Origin: Megalopta genalis
Taxonomy: Eukaryota > Arthropoda > Insecta > Hymenoptera > Halictidae
DNA length: 64,000 bases
Direction of reading: 5' to 3'
NCBI RefSeq assembly: GCF_051020955.1
Contig: NW_027476109.1
Location: forward strand, 372,001-436,000
The first letter of the stretch is position 1. Each line of letters starts with the position of its first letter. The notes under the pieces were generated by a model, which had not been told where the DNA came from, ran no database searches, and was given only the letters and a program-made list of their open reading frames with translations. The position numbers and the translations under genes were made by a program. Positions 28,301-37,396 of the stretch are shown one piece after another.

Positions 28301-28540
28301 GGCCACGTATCCCAGGCCGCGCTCGATAAGCGAGCACGGCGGGGACCCCGGCCTCCCAGCCCAAATAATCGCGGCGGAGCCAATCGAGTCCCCCATCCAG
28401 TGTGGATGTTTGGGGACCCTGTGCGGCTCCGCCACGACTGCCAACCCGGCACCCCGCTCGGCCAGGCATTGAAACATGAGATCCTGCGCTCTGGCCGAGC
28501 AGTTGAGGTTAACTTGTATTATCGGGCCCGGGGGCCCCAT
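25397..28540 (-). CDS. ORF2 endonuclease/reverse transcriptase, copy 7 (1047 aa)
   Basis: Intact, with all endonuclease and RT motifs unchanged. Distinguishing residues: DLMFQCLAERG near 20, DLSGAPPS near 209, SREIAEL near 295, RQYARVRRRRR near 310, PPVMESLD near 380, SGEAFRPV near 402, LLKSGTFPD near 470, DAINRLKS near 548, TSRRSTLLL near 807 and RRHGGLSYR near 918. It is coupled to ORF1 by TAATG. Confidence 0.95.
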   Translation of the reverse strand: MGPPGPIIQVNLNCSARAQDLMFQCLAERGAGLAVVAEPHRVPKHPHWMGDSIGSAAIIWAGRPGSPPCSLIERGLGYVAVDWGGTAVVAIYAPPRWSLEEFEQYLDGVGRCVSRCHPRPVLVLGDFNAKATAWGSPGTDSRGREVLDWAAGLELRLLNTGSVHTCVRHNGGSIVDLSWATPPAARRITGWRVAEGVETLSDHRYIVLDLSGAPPSTPRRRPADEGSPQPRWALKRLDQDALMAAAHVVAWPATPAGPVDGNGEAQWFRGAMTSICDVAMPRARVFPRKAVYWWSREIAELRTECVRARRQYARVRRRRRTDDVLAAQLYGRYREKVVALQLAIRRAKDQAWRDLLGSLNRDPWGRPYKMALGRLRPWAPPVMESLDPGLLGRVVDALFPVSGEAFRPVPEPEEHEWSPDLEVAPEEMAGVVKWLRGKNTAPGPDGIPGRVWLLAASVLGERLRSLYSGLLKSGTFPDLWRESRMVLLRKDGRPGDSPSAFRPICLLDEAGKIFEKIIVARLSRHLSRDGPDLADCQFGFREGRSTVDAINRLKSLSDNAVARGGVCLAVSIDIVNAFNTLPWSAIREALVDHQVPPYLRRVIGAYLRDRWVEYPGRHGMIRREVDRGVPQGSVLGPLLWDLGYNAVLEKASLPDGATLVCYADDTLVVAVGSTFERTIRRAEVAVAAVVARIRDLGLKIAPEKAEAVWFHGRPRSRPPARSWIRVGEACVEVKSELKYLGLILDSRWSFDAHLDRLVPRVEKAAVSLGRLLPNLGGPGDLVRRLYLGVVRSMALYGAPIWAPYVMTSRRSTLLLRRLQRRMAIRLIRGYRTTSTVAALALAGELPFELQAAVRAYVYRRTSIASRARGAPPERETVEGFELQARRLALARWRAELCSHAGERVPGALLPHFTSWRERRHGGLSYRATQVFTGHGCFGVYLCRIGREATTVCHHCGAEEDSAQHTLEECPAFSALRRVLKREVGHDLALSSLVGAMLESPGKWAAAISFCEDVMSRKEAAERDRELTDPARRARGRRARPRRETPGS

Positions 28541-30732
28541 TACACAGCCGTGTCCATCGCCGTCACGGCCGCGGATGCGGTGGCGTCTGGGACTTTATTG
28601 GTCCCATCCGCCCCCGCGGGTGCGGCGGTAGCATCAGGAGGTGCCGCCTTTTCGTTGCTGGCCACGGTGGTCGCTGCCTTGGCCATCGTGGTTCCCTTCC
28701 CTTTTTTATTAAATCTGGCAGACGACCTTTGGCCGCCCCCCTTGCCTCGCCCCGCACCGGCAGGACATGCCCGGCTCCCGAGGCGGTGACCAGACGGCTT
28801 GCCCGCGCCCGCACAAAGCGGACAATTGGGCGTGGCCGTACAGGCTGCCACCTTATGGTCCCGACTGCCGCATCTATAGCAGCAGTTGGACCTATCCTCG
28901 GCAGAAGTGCACCGCTGACTGGTGTGGCCAACACCAAGGCAACGGTAACACTGCAGGGGCCGGGCACTCAGGGCCTCCACGGCTGCCTGGGTCCAGCCGA
29001 CAGTTATCCGGCCCGCGACAGCAACCTTGCGAGCGGCCGCGGCAGGACATCGGACCCAGAGGGTGCCCAATCCCGAGGGGGAAGCCCGGATTTCGCCGGT
29101 ATTGATGTCCCCCTCGCTGCACCCGCCCACGCGGGCAACAGCCGCAGCGACCTCCGCCGGCGTGGTCGAATCGACCAGGCCGCGCACCCTAAGGTCAGCT
29201 TTTTTGACCGGACGCGCGACCTTTACGCCGGTGCCTGCCAGCGCTTCCGCCACTTTTGTGGCGAGGACGGTGGCCTTGGCGGCCCCATCGGTGCCAGGGA
29301 CTTCCAAAATTAACCCCCCAGTCACCGCCCTTCGCGGCCTCAGCGAGGCGATGCCAATTTCTGCCAGGTCAACCTTGGACCTGGCAGTGGCCATCGCCTG
29401 CGCGTAAGTAATGTCCACGCCAGACGGAACCGTTATGGTAACCGCTGCTGTGCGTGGCGGTCGCGGAGGCAGGGGTGTCTTCCTGGGGGCCGCCGGGACC
29501 ACCCGTCCTTTTTTGTTATTCGCCGCCGCAGTGGCCTTGGCAGCCGCCTTTTTAGCCTTGCGGCCAACCACCTGGGACCACGCCTCCTGGGGCGGAGGCG
29601 CGGCAGAGGGTAGCGCCGATTCTGCTCGCGGTCGAGCGGGCTCCGTCTGGGCCGCTATAGCCGCCCCAGCTTTCCCACCTTTCTTCTTCTTCTTCGTCTT
29701 CCGCCCCACCCTGTCCGAAGACTGTGAGGGGACGGACGGCCCAGGTGCCACCGATCGCAGGGCCGAGTCCGTTCGCGGCGCGAGCTCCCTCCTGAATGAC
29801 GCCAATTTGGCGTCTATCAGGGCGCTTATCTGCGCCAGAAAATCTGCGGGCGCAGTCGCATGTGGGGGCGAGGACTCTTCTTGCCCGGAGCGTTGGCAGT
29901 CCCGGGCGGCGACGATCGGCGGCGATACTGAGCCCTCTCCCGGGCGCGGCGGCGGAGGCATTGCGGCAGCAGCCGTACTCGCCTCCACCACCTGCCGGAG
30001 CCGAGCCACCTCCGCCCGCAGCTCCGTCATTTGCCCCCTGAGGACGGCATTCTCTGCCTCCAGGGCACGCGTGGCGTCGGTAGCTGACCTAACCGCAAGC
30101 TCGGACACCCCCACCCTGCCGTTTAAGGCGGCCACCCTTAGGGCGCGGGCCAAATTGCCCTTCAGCCCCTTTGACACGCCGGAGATCCTGGCCACTTCAT
30201 CCAGGCTCTCCAATATAGCGGCCGCGACATCCCGCGTTGGACGGTTGCGGAAATTTTCCGCTATATCCGTCTCGTCCGGGAGCGGGACGCTCGACCGCGA
30301 TGGTCTCGGCACGGGGGCTCCCGGGTCGAATATCGCCGCCACCTCCCTTGCCTCGGCCTCCAGCTGCGAAGCCTCGGCCAGCCTAAGTTTGGCCTCTGCG
30401 AGGCCAACATATTCGCCGGTCGTCGGCGGCCGTCCTCTTTTCCTCGCTGACGACGAGCCCGGGACACTCTGCGATGAGTGGTGGGAGGAGACAGAGAAAT
30501 CTGACTCCTCCCCCTCATCGCACTCACCAAGGCCCGCTGCGGTCCTCTTTTTGCCGCGTGTTGCAGAATGCCTCCGCGACACCGGCTCTGTGCATCTTTT
30601 GAGGCGCACGATAGGCCCGCGCACCTCCACCTCACGCTCGTTTCCCCCCTCCCCGGTTATTTGCTTAAAAGAATCCATAATTGGTCCCACGAGTGTGGTC
30701 GGAAAGAAGGTCACCCCGGGCAGAGCCGCCAT
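28540..30732 (-). CDS. ORF1 Gag-like protein, copy 7 (730 aa), mosaic
   Basis: The N terminus is second-type (TFFPTTLVGPIMDSFKQ) but the central block is first-type (ALEAENAVLRGQ, AQISALIDAK), so the two halves have different closest relatives among the copies. The second knuckle is preceded by RSNCCYRC instead of RSDCCYRC, with the CCHC residues intact. QEESSPP replaces QEKSSPP. The tail reads GSRACPAGAGRGKGGG. Confidence 0.92.
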   Translation of the reverse strand: MAALPGVTFFPTTLVGPIMDSFKQITGEGGNEREVEVRGPIVRLKRCTEPVSRRHSATRGKKRTAAGLGECDEGEESDFSVSSHHSSQSVPGSSSARKRGRPPTTGEYVGLAEAKLRLAEASQLEAEAREVAAIFDPGAPVPRPSRSSVPLPDETDIAENFRNRPTRDVAAAILESLDEVARISGVSKGLKGNLARALRVAALNGRVGVSELAVRSATDATRALEAENAVLRGQMTELRAEVARLRQVVEASTAAAAMPPPPRPGEGSVSPPIVAARDCQRSGQEESSPPHATAPADFLAQISALIDAKLASFRRELAPRTDSALRSVAPGPSVPSQSSDRVGRKTKKKKKGGKAGAAIAAQTEPARPRAESALPSAAPPPQEAWSQVVGRKAKKAAAKATAAANNKKGRVVPAAPRKTPLPPRPPRTAAVTITVPSGVDITYAQAMATARSKVDLAEIGIASLRPRRAVTGGLILEVPGTDGAAKATVLATKVAEALAGTGVKVARPVKKADLRVRGLVDSTTPAEVAAAVARVGGCSEGDINTGEIRASPSGLGTLWVRCPAAAARKVAVAGRITVGWTQAAVEALSARPLQCYRCLGVGHTSQRCTSAEDRSNCCYRCGSRDHKVAACTATPNCPLCAGAGKPSGHRLGSRACPAGAGRGKGGGQRSSARFNKKGKGTTMAKAATTVASNEKAAPPDATAAPAGADGTNKVPDATASAAVTAMDTAV

Positions 30733-31102
30733 ACCCGGGGAAGGCTAATACACCCGGGGGTCGCCAGGTACCCCGGGGTTGTCCGCTAAAGATTGGTGCA
30801 CCCACCAACCATAGCTGGCGCTTACTCCAGCTACGCCCTCATCACCGCGCAACACTGCTTGGGGCTAGGGATTTTTTAGAGAGGTTGTCATCCTCGCGGC
30901 CCGGCCGGTTAAGGCAAGACCCCCGTTCCTGTAAAACATGACCACAGGTTTACGGTATGTGTCCGACTTTAGTTGGCCCCTCACCTCAAGCCACTCCGGC
31001 ATGGTAGAACCTGCCAGGGAATAAATTCCCCGCCGGCACAGCCTTGAGGATCATTAGGGCACGAAGCCCCCCCACCACGACAAGGTAGCGGACATGGGGG
31101 GG

Positions 31103-31117
31103 AACCTTGACATAACC
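31103..31117 (-). repeat. Spacer 7: one 11-bp repeat unit
   Basis: AA + CCTTGACATAA (31105-31115) + CC. The sense-strand upstream target ends GGTT immediately before the C run of copy 7, the cleanest T|A junction in the window. Confidence 0.92.
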
Positions 31118-33696
31118 TTTTTTTTTTTTTTTTTTTTTATTTTACGTGGAGGAAATCTGCTCGCCAGACACCCCCGCCCCGCCCGGGGGAGCGGGACGAG
31201 GGTAGTGTGGGGTTTGACCCACTAAAACCTCCACGGCGACCTGAGGACGCAGGACCGATCGCTGGCGATTCAACGGGGGAGCCACGGGAACTCTCGAAGA
31301 ACACTACCGCGGCTCCCCCTCGCCTGGCCGGCCATCAAGATGGTAACGATGGCCGGCCGCGTCCCGGGGGGAGATAAATCCTCCCCCCTAAAATCCATTT
31401 AAATTTAAATTCGGCGGCGCGAGGGGTCGCACCCCGCACCGCCCCGACACGGCGACCGCGCGATAGGTGACCAGGGCCCCCGCCCTGATCACAGCGGCCA
31501 CCGGGGGGACGACGAGTATATTGGAGGAGGATCACAGTTAAACCTCGCCTCCCTCAGGCGACTCGTCATCCCCCACTCCCAACAGTGGACGTCCTCCTCT
31601 GTTGGCGGGCGGCGGGCAATGAAACCAGCATGTTCTGGTACACCCGCCGCCCGCCTACTCTCAGCTGCCCGGGGTTTCTCGGCGTGGGCGCGCACGCCGT
31701 CCCCGGGCCCGTCGGGCGGGATCTGTAAGCTCCCGATCCCGCTCGGCAGCCTCCTTCCGCGACATAACCTCCTCGCAGAAAGAGATTGCTGCCGCCCACT
31801 TCCCTGGGCTCTCCAGCATGGCCCCAACTAGGCTGGAGAGTGCGAGGTCGTGGCCGACTTCCCGTTTTAGGACTCGGCGCAGCGCTGAAAAGGCGGGACA
31901 TTCCTGCAGCGTGTGCTGCGCCGAGTCTTCCTCCGCGCCACAATGGTGGCACACCGACGTCGCTTCCCGCCCGATGCGACACAGGTAGACACCGAAGCAG
32001 CCATGCCCGGTGAACACCTGCGTCGCTCGGTAGGAGAGCCTGCCATGCCGTCTCTCCCGCCACGAGGTGAAGTGCGGCAGGAGAGCCCCGGGGACGCGCT
32101 CGCCGGCGTGGGAGCGAAGCTCGGCACGCCATCTGGCGAGCGCTAGTCGCCGGGCCTGGAGCTCGAAGCCCCCGACCGTCTCTCGCTCCGGCGGGGCCCC
32201 CCGAGCACGGCTGGCGATGCTTGTGCGCCTATAAACATAGGCGCGCACCGCCGCCTGAAGCTCGAAGGGAATTTCTCCCGCCAGAGCAAGCGCCGCCACG
32301 GTAGACGTGGTGCGGTAACCTCTTATGAGGCGGATGGCCATCCGCCTCTGCAGCCGGCGCAACAACAGCGTGTTGCGCCGGCAGGTCATCACGTACGGCG
32401 CCCATATTGGGGCACCGTATAAGGCCATAGACCGCACCACGCCCAGGTATAGGCGGCGCACCAAATCTCCCGGTCCCCCGAGGTTGGGCAGCAGACGGCC
32501 CAAAGAGGCCGCCGCCTTTTCGACTCGGGGGACGAGACGGTCGAGATGCGCATCGAAGCTCCAGCGGCTGTCGAGGATCAGTCCGAGATATTTCAACTCG
32601 GACTTCACCTCGACGCAGGCTTCTCCAACCCGGATCCACGATCTGGCCGGTGGCCGAGACCGAGGCCGTCCGTGAAACCAGACAGCCTCGGCCTTCTCCG
32701 GGGCTATTTTCAGCCCCAGATCGCGGATCCTCGCGACGACGGCTGCCACCGCAACCTCTGCTCGTCGGATGGTCCTCTCGAAGGTACTCCCGACGGCGAC
32801 CACCAACGTGTCGTCCGCGTAGCAGACGAGGGTGGCACCGTCGGGCAGGGAGGCCTTCTCCAGGACCGCGTTGTAACCCAGGTCCCACAGGAGCGGTCCT
32901 AAAACGGACCCCTGCGGGACCCCGCGGTCCACTTCCCTCCGTATCATCCCGTACCGGCCCGGGAATTCAACCCACCTGTCGCGCAGGTAGGCTCCGATCA
33001 CCCGCCTTAGATAGGGTGGCACCTGGTGATCGACGAGGGCCTCCCTAATGGCGGACCAGGGCAGGGTGTTGAACGCATTGACGATGTCAATGGACACCGC
33101 CAAGCACACCCCGCCCCTTGCCACGGCATTGTCCGAGAGGGACTTGAGACGGTCGATAGCGTCGACCGTCGATCGCCCCTCCCGGAAGCCAAACTGGCAG
33201 TCTGCCAGATCTGGGCCGTCGCGGGACAGGTGTCTGGAGAGGCGGGCAACAATGATCTTCTCGAAGATCTTGCCCGCCTCATCCAGGAGACAAATGGGCC
33301 GGTACGCGGAGGGAGAATTCCCCGGCCTCCCATCCTTCCTCAAGAGGACCATCCGACTTTCTCTCCATAGGTCGGGGAACGTCCCCGACCTCAGGAGCCC
33401 AGAGTAGAGGCTCCTCAGCCTCTCCCCCAGGACGCTCGCGGCGAGCAACCAGACCCGGCCGGGGATACCGTCCGGCCCCGGCGCGGTATTCTTGCCCCGG
33501 AGCCATTTGACGACCCCGGCCATCTCCTCCGGCGCGACCTCAAGATCCGGGGACCACTCATGTTCCTCTGGCTCAGGGACGGGCCGGGACGCCTCCCCGC
33601 TAACGGGGAATAAAGCGTCTACGACCCGCCCGAGCAGTCCCGGATCCAGGCTCTCCGTCACGGGGGGCGCCGAGGGACGCAGTCGTCCCAATGCCA
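31118..33696 (-). mobile_element. Copy 8: 5'-truncated element (2.58 kb)
   Basis: Tail 31118-31138 (21 T), 3' UTR 31139-31660, ORF2 fragment to 33696. The break is inside the codons for KMALGRL, then GA precedes the repeat. 3' UTR variant GAGATAAAT, and the TTTAAATTTAAATT duplication shared with copy 7. Hairpin 1 (31275-31319) has a loop substitution; hairpin 2 is at 31326-31358. Confidence 0.93.
31661..33696 (-). pseudogene. ORF2 fragment, copy 8 (about residues 371-1047), fused in frame to upstream tail and repeat
   Basis: The RT and CCHC are retained and the endonuclease is lost. The frame continues upstream through the repeat unit and the poly(A) tail of copy 9, which would encode a Lys run, giving a 698-codon chimeric frame (31661-33757). 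Changes: RPGNSPSAY, WVEFPGRYGM, MTCRRNT, GEIPFELQ (the last two shared with copy 10), AELRSHAG and TLQECPAF. Confidence 0.88.
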
Positions 33697-33711
33697 GACC
33701 TTGACATAACC
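33697..33711 (-). repeat. Spacer 8: one 11-bp repeat unit
   Basis: GA + CCTTGACATAA (33699-33709) + CC between truncated copy 8 and the 20-T tail of copy 9. Confidence 0.9.
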
Positions 33712-34252
33712 TTTTTTTTTTTTTTTTTTTTATTTTACGTGGAGGAAATCTGCTCACCAGACACCCCCGCCCCGCCCGGGGGAGCGGGACGAGGGTAGTG
33801 TGGGGATCGACCCACTAAAACCTCCACGGCGACCTGAGGACGCAGGACCGATCGCTGGCGATTCAACGGGGGAGCCACGGGAACTCTTGAAGAACACTAC
33901 CGCGGCTCCCCCTCGCCTGGCCGGCCATCAAGATGGTAACGATGGCCGGCCGCGTCCCGGGGGGAAATAAAATAAATCCTCCCCCCTAAAATCCATTTAA
34001 ATTCGGCGGCGCGAGGGGTCGCACCCCGCACCGCCACGACACGGTGACCGCGCGATAGGTGACCAGGGCCCCCGCCCTGATCACAGCGGCCGCCGGGGGG
34101 ACGACGAGTATATTGGAGGAGGATCACAGTTAACCCTCGCCTCCTTCAGGCGACTCGTCATCCCCCACTCCCAACAGTGGACGTCCTCCTCTGTTGGCGG
34201 GCGGCGGACAATGAAACCAGCATGTACTGGTACACCCGCCGCCCGCCAACTC

Positions 34253-37200
34253 TCAGCTGCCCGGGGTTTCTCGGCGTGGGCGCGCACGCCGTCCCCGGGC
34301 ACGTCGGACGGGATCTGTAAGCTCCCGATCTCGCTCGGCAGCCTCCTTCCGCGACATAACCTCCTCGCAGAAAGAGATTGCTGCCGCCCACTTCCCCGGG
34401 CCCTCCAGCATGGCCCCAACTAGGCTGGAGAGTGCGAGGTCGTGGCCGACTTCTCGTCTTAGGACTCGGCGCAGCGCTGAAAAGGCGGGACATTCCTCCA
34501 GCGTGTGCTGCGCCGAGTCTTCCTCCGCGCCACAATGGTGGCACACCGTCGTCGCTTCCCGCCCGATGCGACACAGGTAGACACCGAAGCAGCCATGCCC
34601 GGTGAACACCTGCGTCGCTCGGTAGGAGAGCCCGCCATGCTGTCTCTCCCGCCACGAGGTGAAGTGCGGCAGGAGAGCCCCGGGGACGCGTTCGCCGGCG
34701 TGGGAGCAAAGCTCGGCACGCCATCTGGCGAGCGCTAGTCGCCGGGCCTGGAGCTCGAAGCCCTCGACCGTCTCACGCTCCGGCGGGGCCCCTCGAGCAC
34801 GGCTGGCGATGCTAGTGCGCCCATAAACATAGGCGCGCACCGCCGCTTGAAGCTCGAAGGGAAGTTCTCCCGCCAGAGCAAGCGCCGCCACGGTAGACGT
34901 GGTGCGGTAACCTCTTATGAGGCGGATGGCCATCCGCCTCTGCAGCCGGCGCAACAACAGCGTGTTGCGCCGGCTGGTCATCACGTACGGCGCCCAGATT
35001 GGGGCACCGTATAAGGCCATAGACCGCACCACGCCCAGGTATAGGCGGCGCACCAAATCTCCCGGTCCCCCGAGGTTGGGCAGCAGGCGGCCCAAAGAGG
35101 CCGCCGCCTTTTCGACTCGGGGGACGAGACGGTCGAGATGCGCACCGAAGCTCCAGCGGCTGTCGAGGACAAGTCCGAGATATTTCAACTGGGACTTCAC
35201 CTCGACGCAGGCTTCTCCAACCCGGATCCACGATCTGGCCGGTGGCCGAGACCGAGGCCGTCCGTGGAACCAGACAGCCTCGGCCTTCTCCGGGGCTATT
35301 TTCAGCCCCAGATCGCGGATCCTCGCGACGACGGCTGCCACCGCAACCTCTGCTCGTCGGATGGTCCTCTCGAAGGTACTCCCGACGGCGACCACCAACG
35401 TGTCGTCCGCGTAGCAGACGAGGGTGGCACCGTCGGGCAGGGAGGCCTTCTCCAGGACCGCGTTGTAACCCAGGTCCCACAGGAGCGGTCCTAAAACGGA
35501 CCCCTGCGGGACCCCGCGGTCCACTTCCCTCCGTATCATCCCGCACCGGCCCGGGTATTCGACCCACCTGGCCCGCAGGTAGGCCCCGATCACTCGCCTC
35601 AGATAGGGAGGCACCTGGTGATCGACGAGGGCCTCCCTAATGGCGGACCAGGGCAGGGTGTTGAACGCATTGACGATGTCAATGGACACCGCCAAGCACA
35701 CCCCGCCCCTTGCCACGGCATTGTCCGAGAGGGACTTGAGACGGCCGATAGCGTCGACCGTCGATCGCCCCTCTCGGAAGCCAAACTGGCAGTCCGCCAG
35801 ATCTGGGCCGTCGCGGGACAGGTGTCTGGAGATGCGGGCAACAATGATCTTCTCGAAGATCTTGCCCGCCTCATCCAGGAGACAAATGGGCCGGTACGCG
35901 GACGGAGAATCCCCCGGCCTCACATCCTTCCTCAAGAGGACCATCCGACTTTCTCTCCATAGGTCGGGGAACGTCCCCGACCTCAGGAGCCCAGAGTAGA
36001 GGCTCCTCAGCCTCTCCCCCAGGACGCTCGCGGCGAGCAACCAGACCCGGCCGGGGATACCGTCCGGCCCCGAGGCGGTATTCTTGCCCCGGAGCCATTT
36101 GACGACCGCGGCCATCTCCTCCGGCGCGACCTCAAGATCCGGGGACCACTCGTGTTCCTCTGGCTCAGGGACGGACCGGGACGCCTCCCCGCTAACGGGG
36201 AATAAAGCGTCCACGACCCGCCCGAGCAGCACCGGATCCAGGCTCTCCGTCACGGGGGGCGCCCAGGGACGCAATCGTCCCAAAGCCATCTTGTATGGGC
36301 GCCCCCACGGATCTCGGTTCAGAGAGCCGAGGAGATCGCGCCAGGCCTGGTCCTTCGCTCGCCTGATGGCCAGCTGCAGGGCGACCACCTTCTCCCGATA
36401 TCGCCCGTACAGTTGGGCAGCCAGCACGTCGTCCGTACCTCGTCGTCGACGGGCGCGAGCGTACTGACGTCGCGCGCGGACGCACTCGGTGCGTAATTCC
36501 GCTATCGCGCGCGACCACCAGTACACCGCCTTCCTCGCGAAGACCCTGGCCCGGGGCATGGCGACGTCGCAAATCGACGTCATTGCGCCCCGGAACCAAC
36601 GGGCCTCCCCATTCCCGTCGACTGGCCCGGCCGGTGTTGCTGGCCAGGCCACGACGTGTGCTGCCGCCATCAGAGCGTCCTGGTCGAGGCGCTTCAGCGC
36701 CCACCGCGGCTGAGGCGAACCCGAATCGGCGGGGCGACGACGGGGTGTCGATGGTGGGGCGGCGGAGAGGTCGAGAACTATGTATCTGTGGTCAGACAAC
36801 GTCTCGACCCCTTCCGCCACCCTCCACCCCGTAATACGGCGCGCGGCCTGGGGCGTTGCCCACGAAAGGTCAACGATGGACCCCCCGTTATGCCGCACGC
36901 ACGTATGGACCGAGCCCGTGTTCAGGAGACGGAGCTCCAGTCCCGCCGCCCAATCCAGCACCTCCCGGCCCCTCGAATCAGTCCCGGGGGAACCCCAAGC
37001 CGTGGCCTTGGCATTAAAGTCCCCCAGGACCAGCACCGGACGGGGATGGCAGCGGGAGACGCATCTCCCTACCCCGTCCAGATACTGCTCAAACTCTTCG
37101 AGGGACCACCTTGGAGGTGCGTATATCGCCACAACCGCGGTGCCGCCCCAATCGACGGCCACGTATCCCAGGCCGCGCTCGATAAGCGAGCACGGCGGGG

Positions 37201-37396
37201 ACCCCGGCCTCCCAGCCCAAATAATCGCGGCGGAGCCAATCGAGTCCCCCATCCAGTGTGGATGTTTGGGGACCCTGTGCGGCTCCGCCACGACTGCCAA
37301 CCCGGCACCCCGCTCGGCCAGGCATTGAAACAGGAGATCCTGCGCTCTGGCCGAGCAGTTGAGGTTCACTTGTATTATCGGGCCCGGGGGCCCCAT
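34253..37396 (-). CDS. ORF2 endonuclease/reverse transcriptase, copy 9 (1047 aa)
   Basis: Open throughout with the catalytic motifs intact. Distinguishing residues: PADSGSPQP near 222, RVFARKAVYWW near 284, RRRRGTDDV near 316, PVLLGRV near 388, RGKNTASGPDG near 436 (others TAPGPDG), RKDVRPGD near 489, AYLRARWVEY near 605, SQLKYLGLVLDSRWSFGAHLD near 735, RERQHGGLSYR near 916 and RRVLRREVGH near 976. SQLKYLGL is shared with copy 14. The AHLD and APGPDG changes could lower activity. Confidence 0.94.
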   Translation of the reverse strand: MGPPGPIIQVNLNCSARAQDLLFQCLAERGAGLAVVAEPHRVPKHPHWMGDSIGSAAIIWAGRPGSPPCSLIERGLGYVAVDWGGTAVVAIYAPPRWSLEEFEQYLDGVGRCVSRCHPRPVLVLGDFNAKATAWGSPGTDSRGREVLDWAAGLELRLLNTGSVHTCVRHNGGSIVDLSWATPQAARRITGWRVAEGVETLSDHRYIVLDLSAAPPSTPRRRPADSGSPQPRWALKRLDQDALMAAAHVVAWPATPAGPVDGNGEARWFRGAMTSICDVAMPRARVFARKAVYWWSRAIAELRTECVRARRQYARARRRRGTDDVLAAQLYGRYREKVVALQLAIRRAKDQAWRDLLGSLNRDPWGRPYKMALGRLRPWAPPVTESLDPVLLGRVVDALFPVSGEASRSVPEPEEHEWSPDLEVAPEEMAAVVKWLRGKNTASGPDGIPGRVWLLAASVLGERLRSLYSGLLRSGTFPDLWRESRMVLLRKDVRPGDSPSAYRPICLLDEAGKIFEKIIVARISRHLSRDGPDLADCQFGFREGRSTVDAIGRLKSLSDNAVARGGVCLAVSIDIVNAFNTLPWSAIREALVDHQVPPYLRRVIGAYLRARWVEYPGRCGMIRREVDRGVPQGSVLGPLLWDLGYNAVLEKASLPDGATLVCYADDTLVVAVGSTFERTIRRAEVAVAAVVARIRDLGLKIAPEKAEAVWFHGRPRSRPPARSWIRVGEACVEVKSQLKYLGLVLDSRWSFGAHLDRLVPRVEKAAASLGRLLPNLGGPGDLVRRLYLGVVRSMALYGAPIWAPYVMTSRRNTLLLRRLQRRMAIRLIRGYRTTSTVAALALAGELPFELQAAVRAYVYGRTSIASRARGAPPERETVEGFELQARRLALARWRAELCSHAGERVPGALLPHFTSWRERQHGGLSYRATQVFTGHGCFGVYLCRIGREATTVCHHCGAEEDSAQHTLEECPAFSALRRVLRREVGHDLALSSLVGAMLEGPGKWAAAISFCEEVMSRKEAAERDRELTDPVRRARGRRARPRRETPGS

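Larger units (their letters stand above)
24853..31102 (-). mobile_element. Copy 7: complete element (6.25 kb)
   Basis: Tail 24853-24870 (18 T), 3' UTR 24871-25396, ORF2 25397-28540, ORF1 28540-30732, 5' UTR 30733-31102 ending in the seven-G run. The 3' UTR has the AAATAAAATAAAT variant and a duplicated TTTAAATTTAAATT (25136-25148) shared only with copy 8. The base before the G run is T where copies 3, 5, 9 and 12 have C. Hairpins lie at 25007-25051 and 25058-25090. Confidence 0.95.
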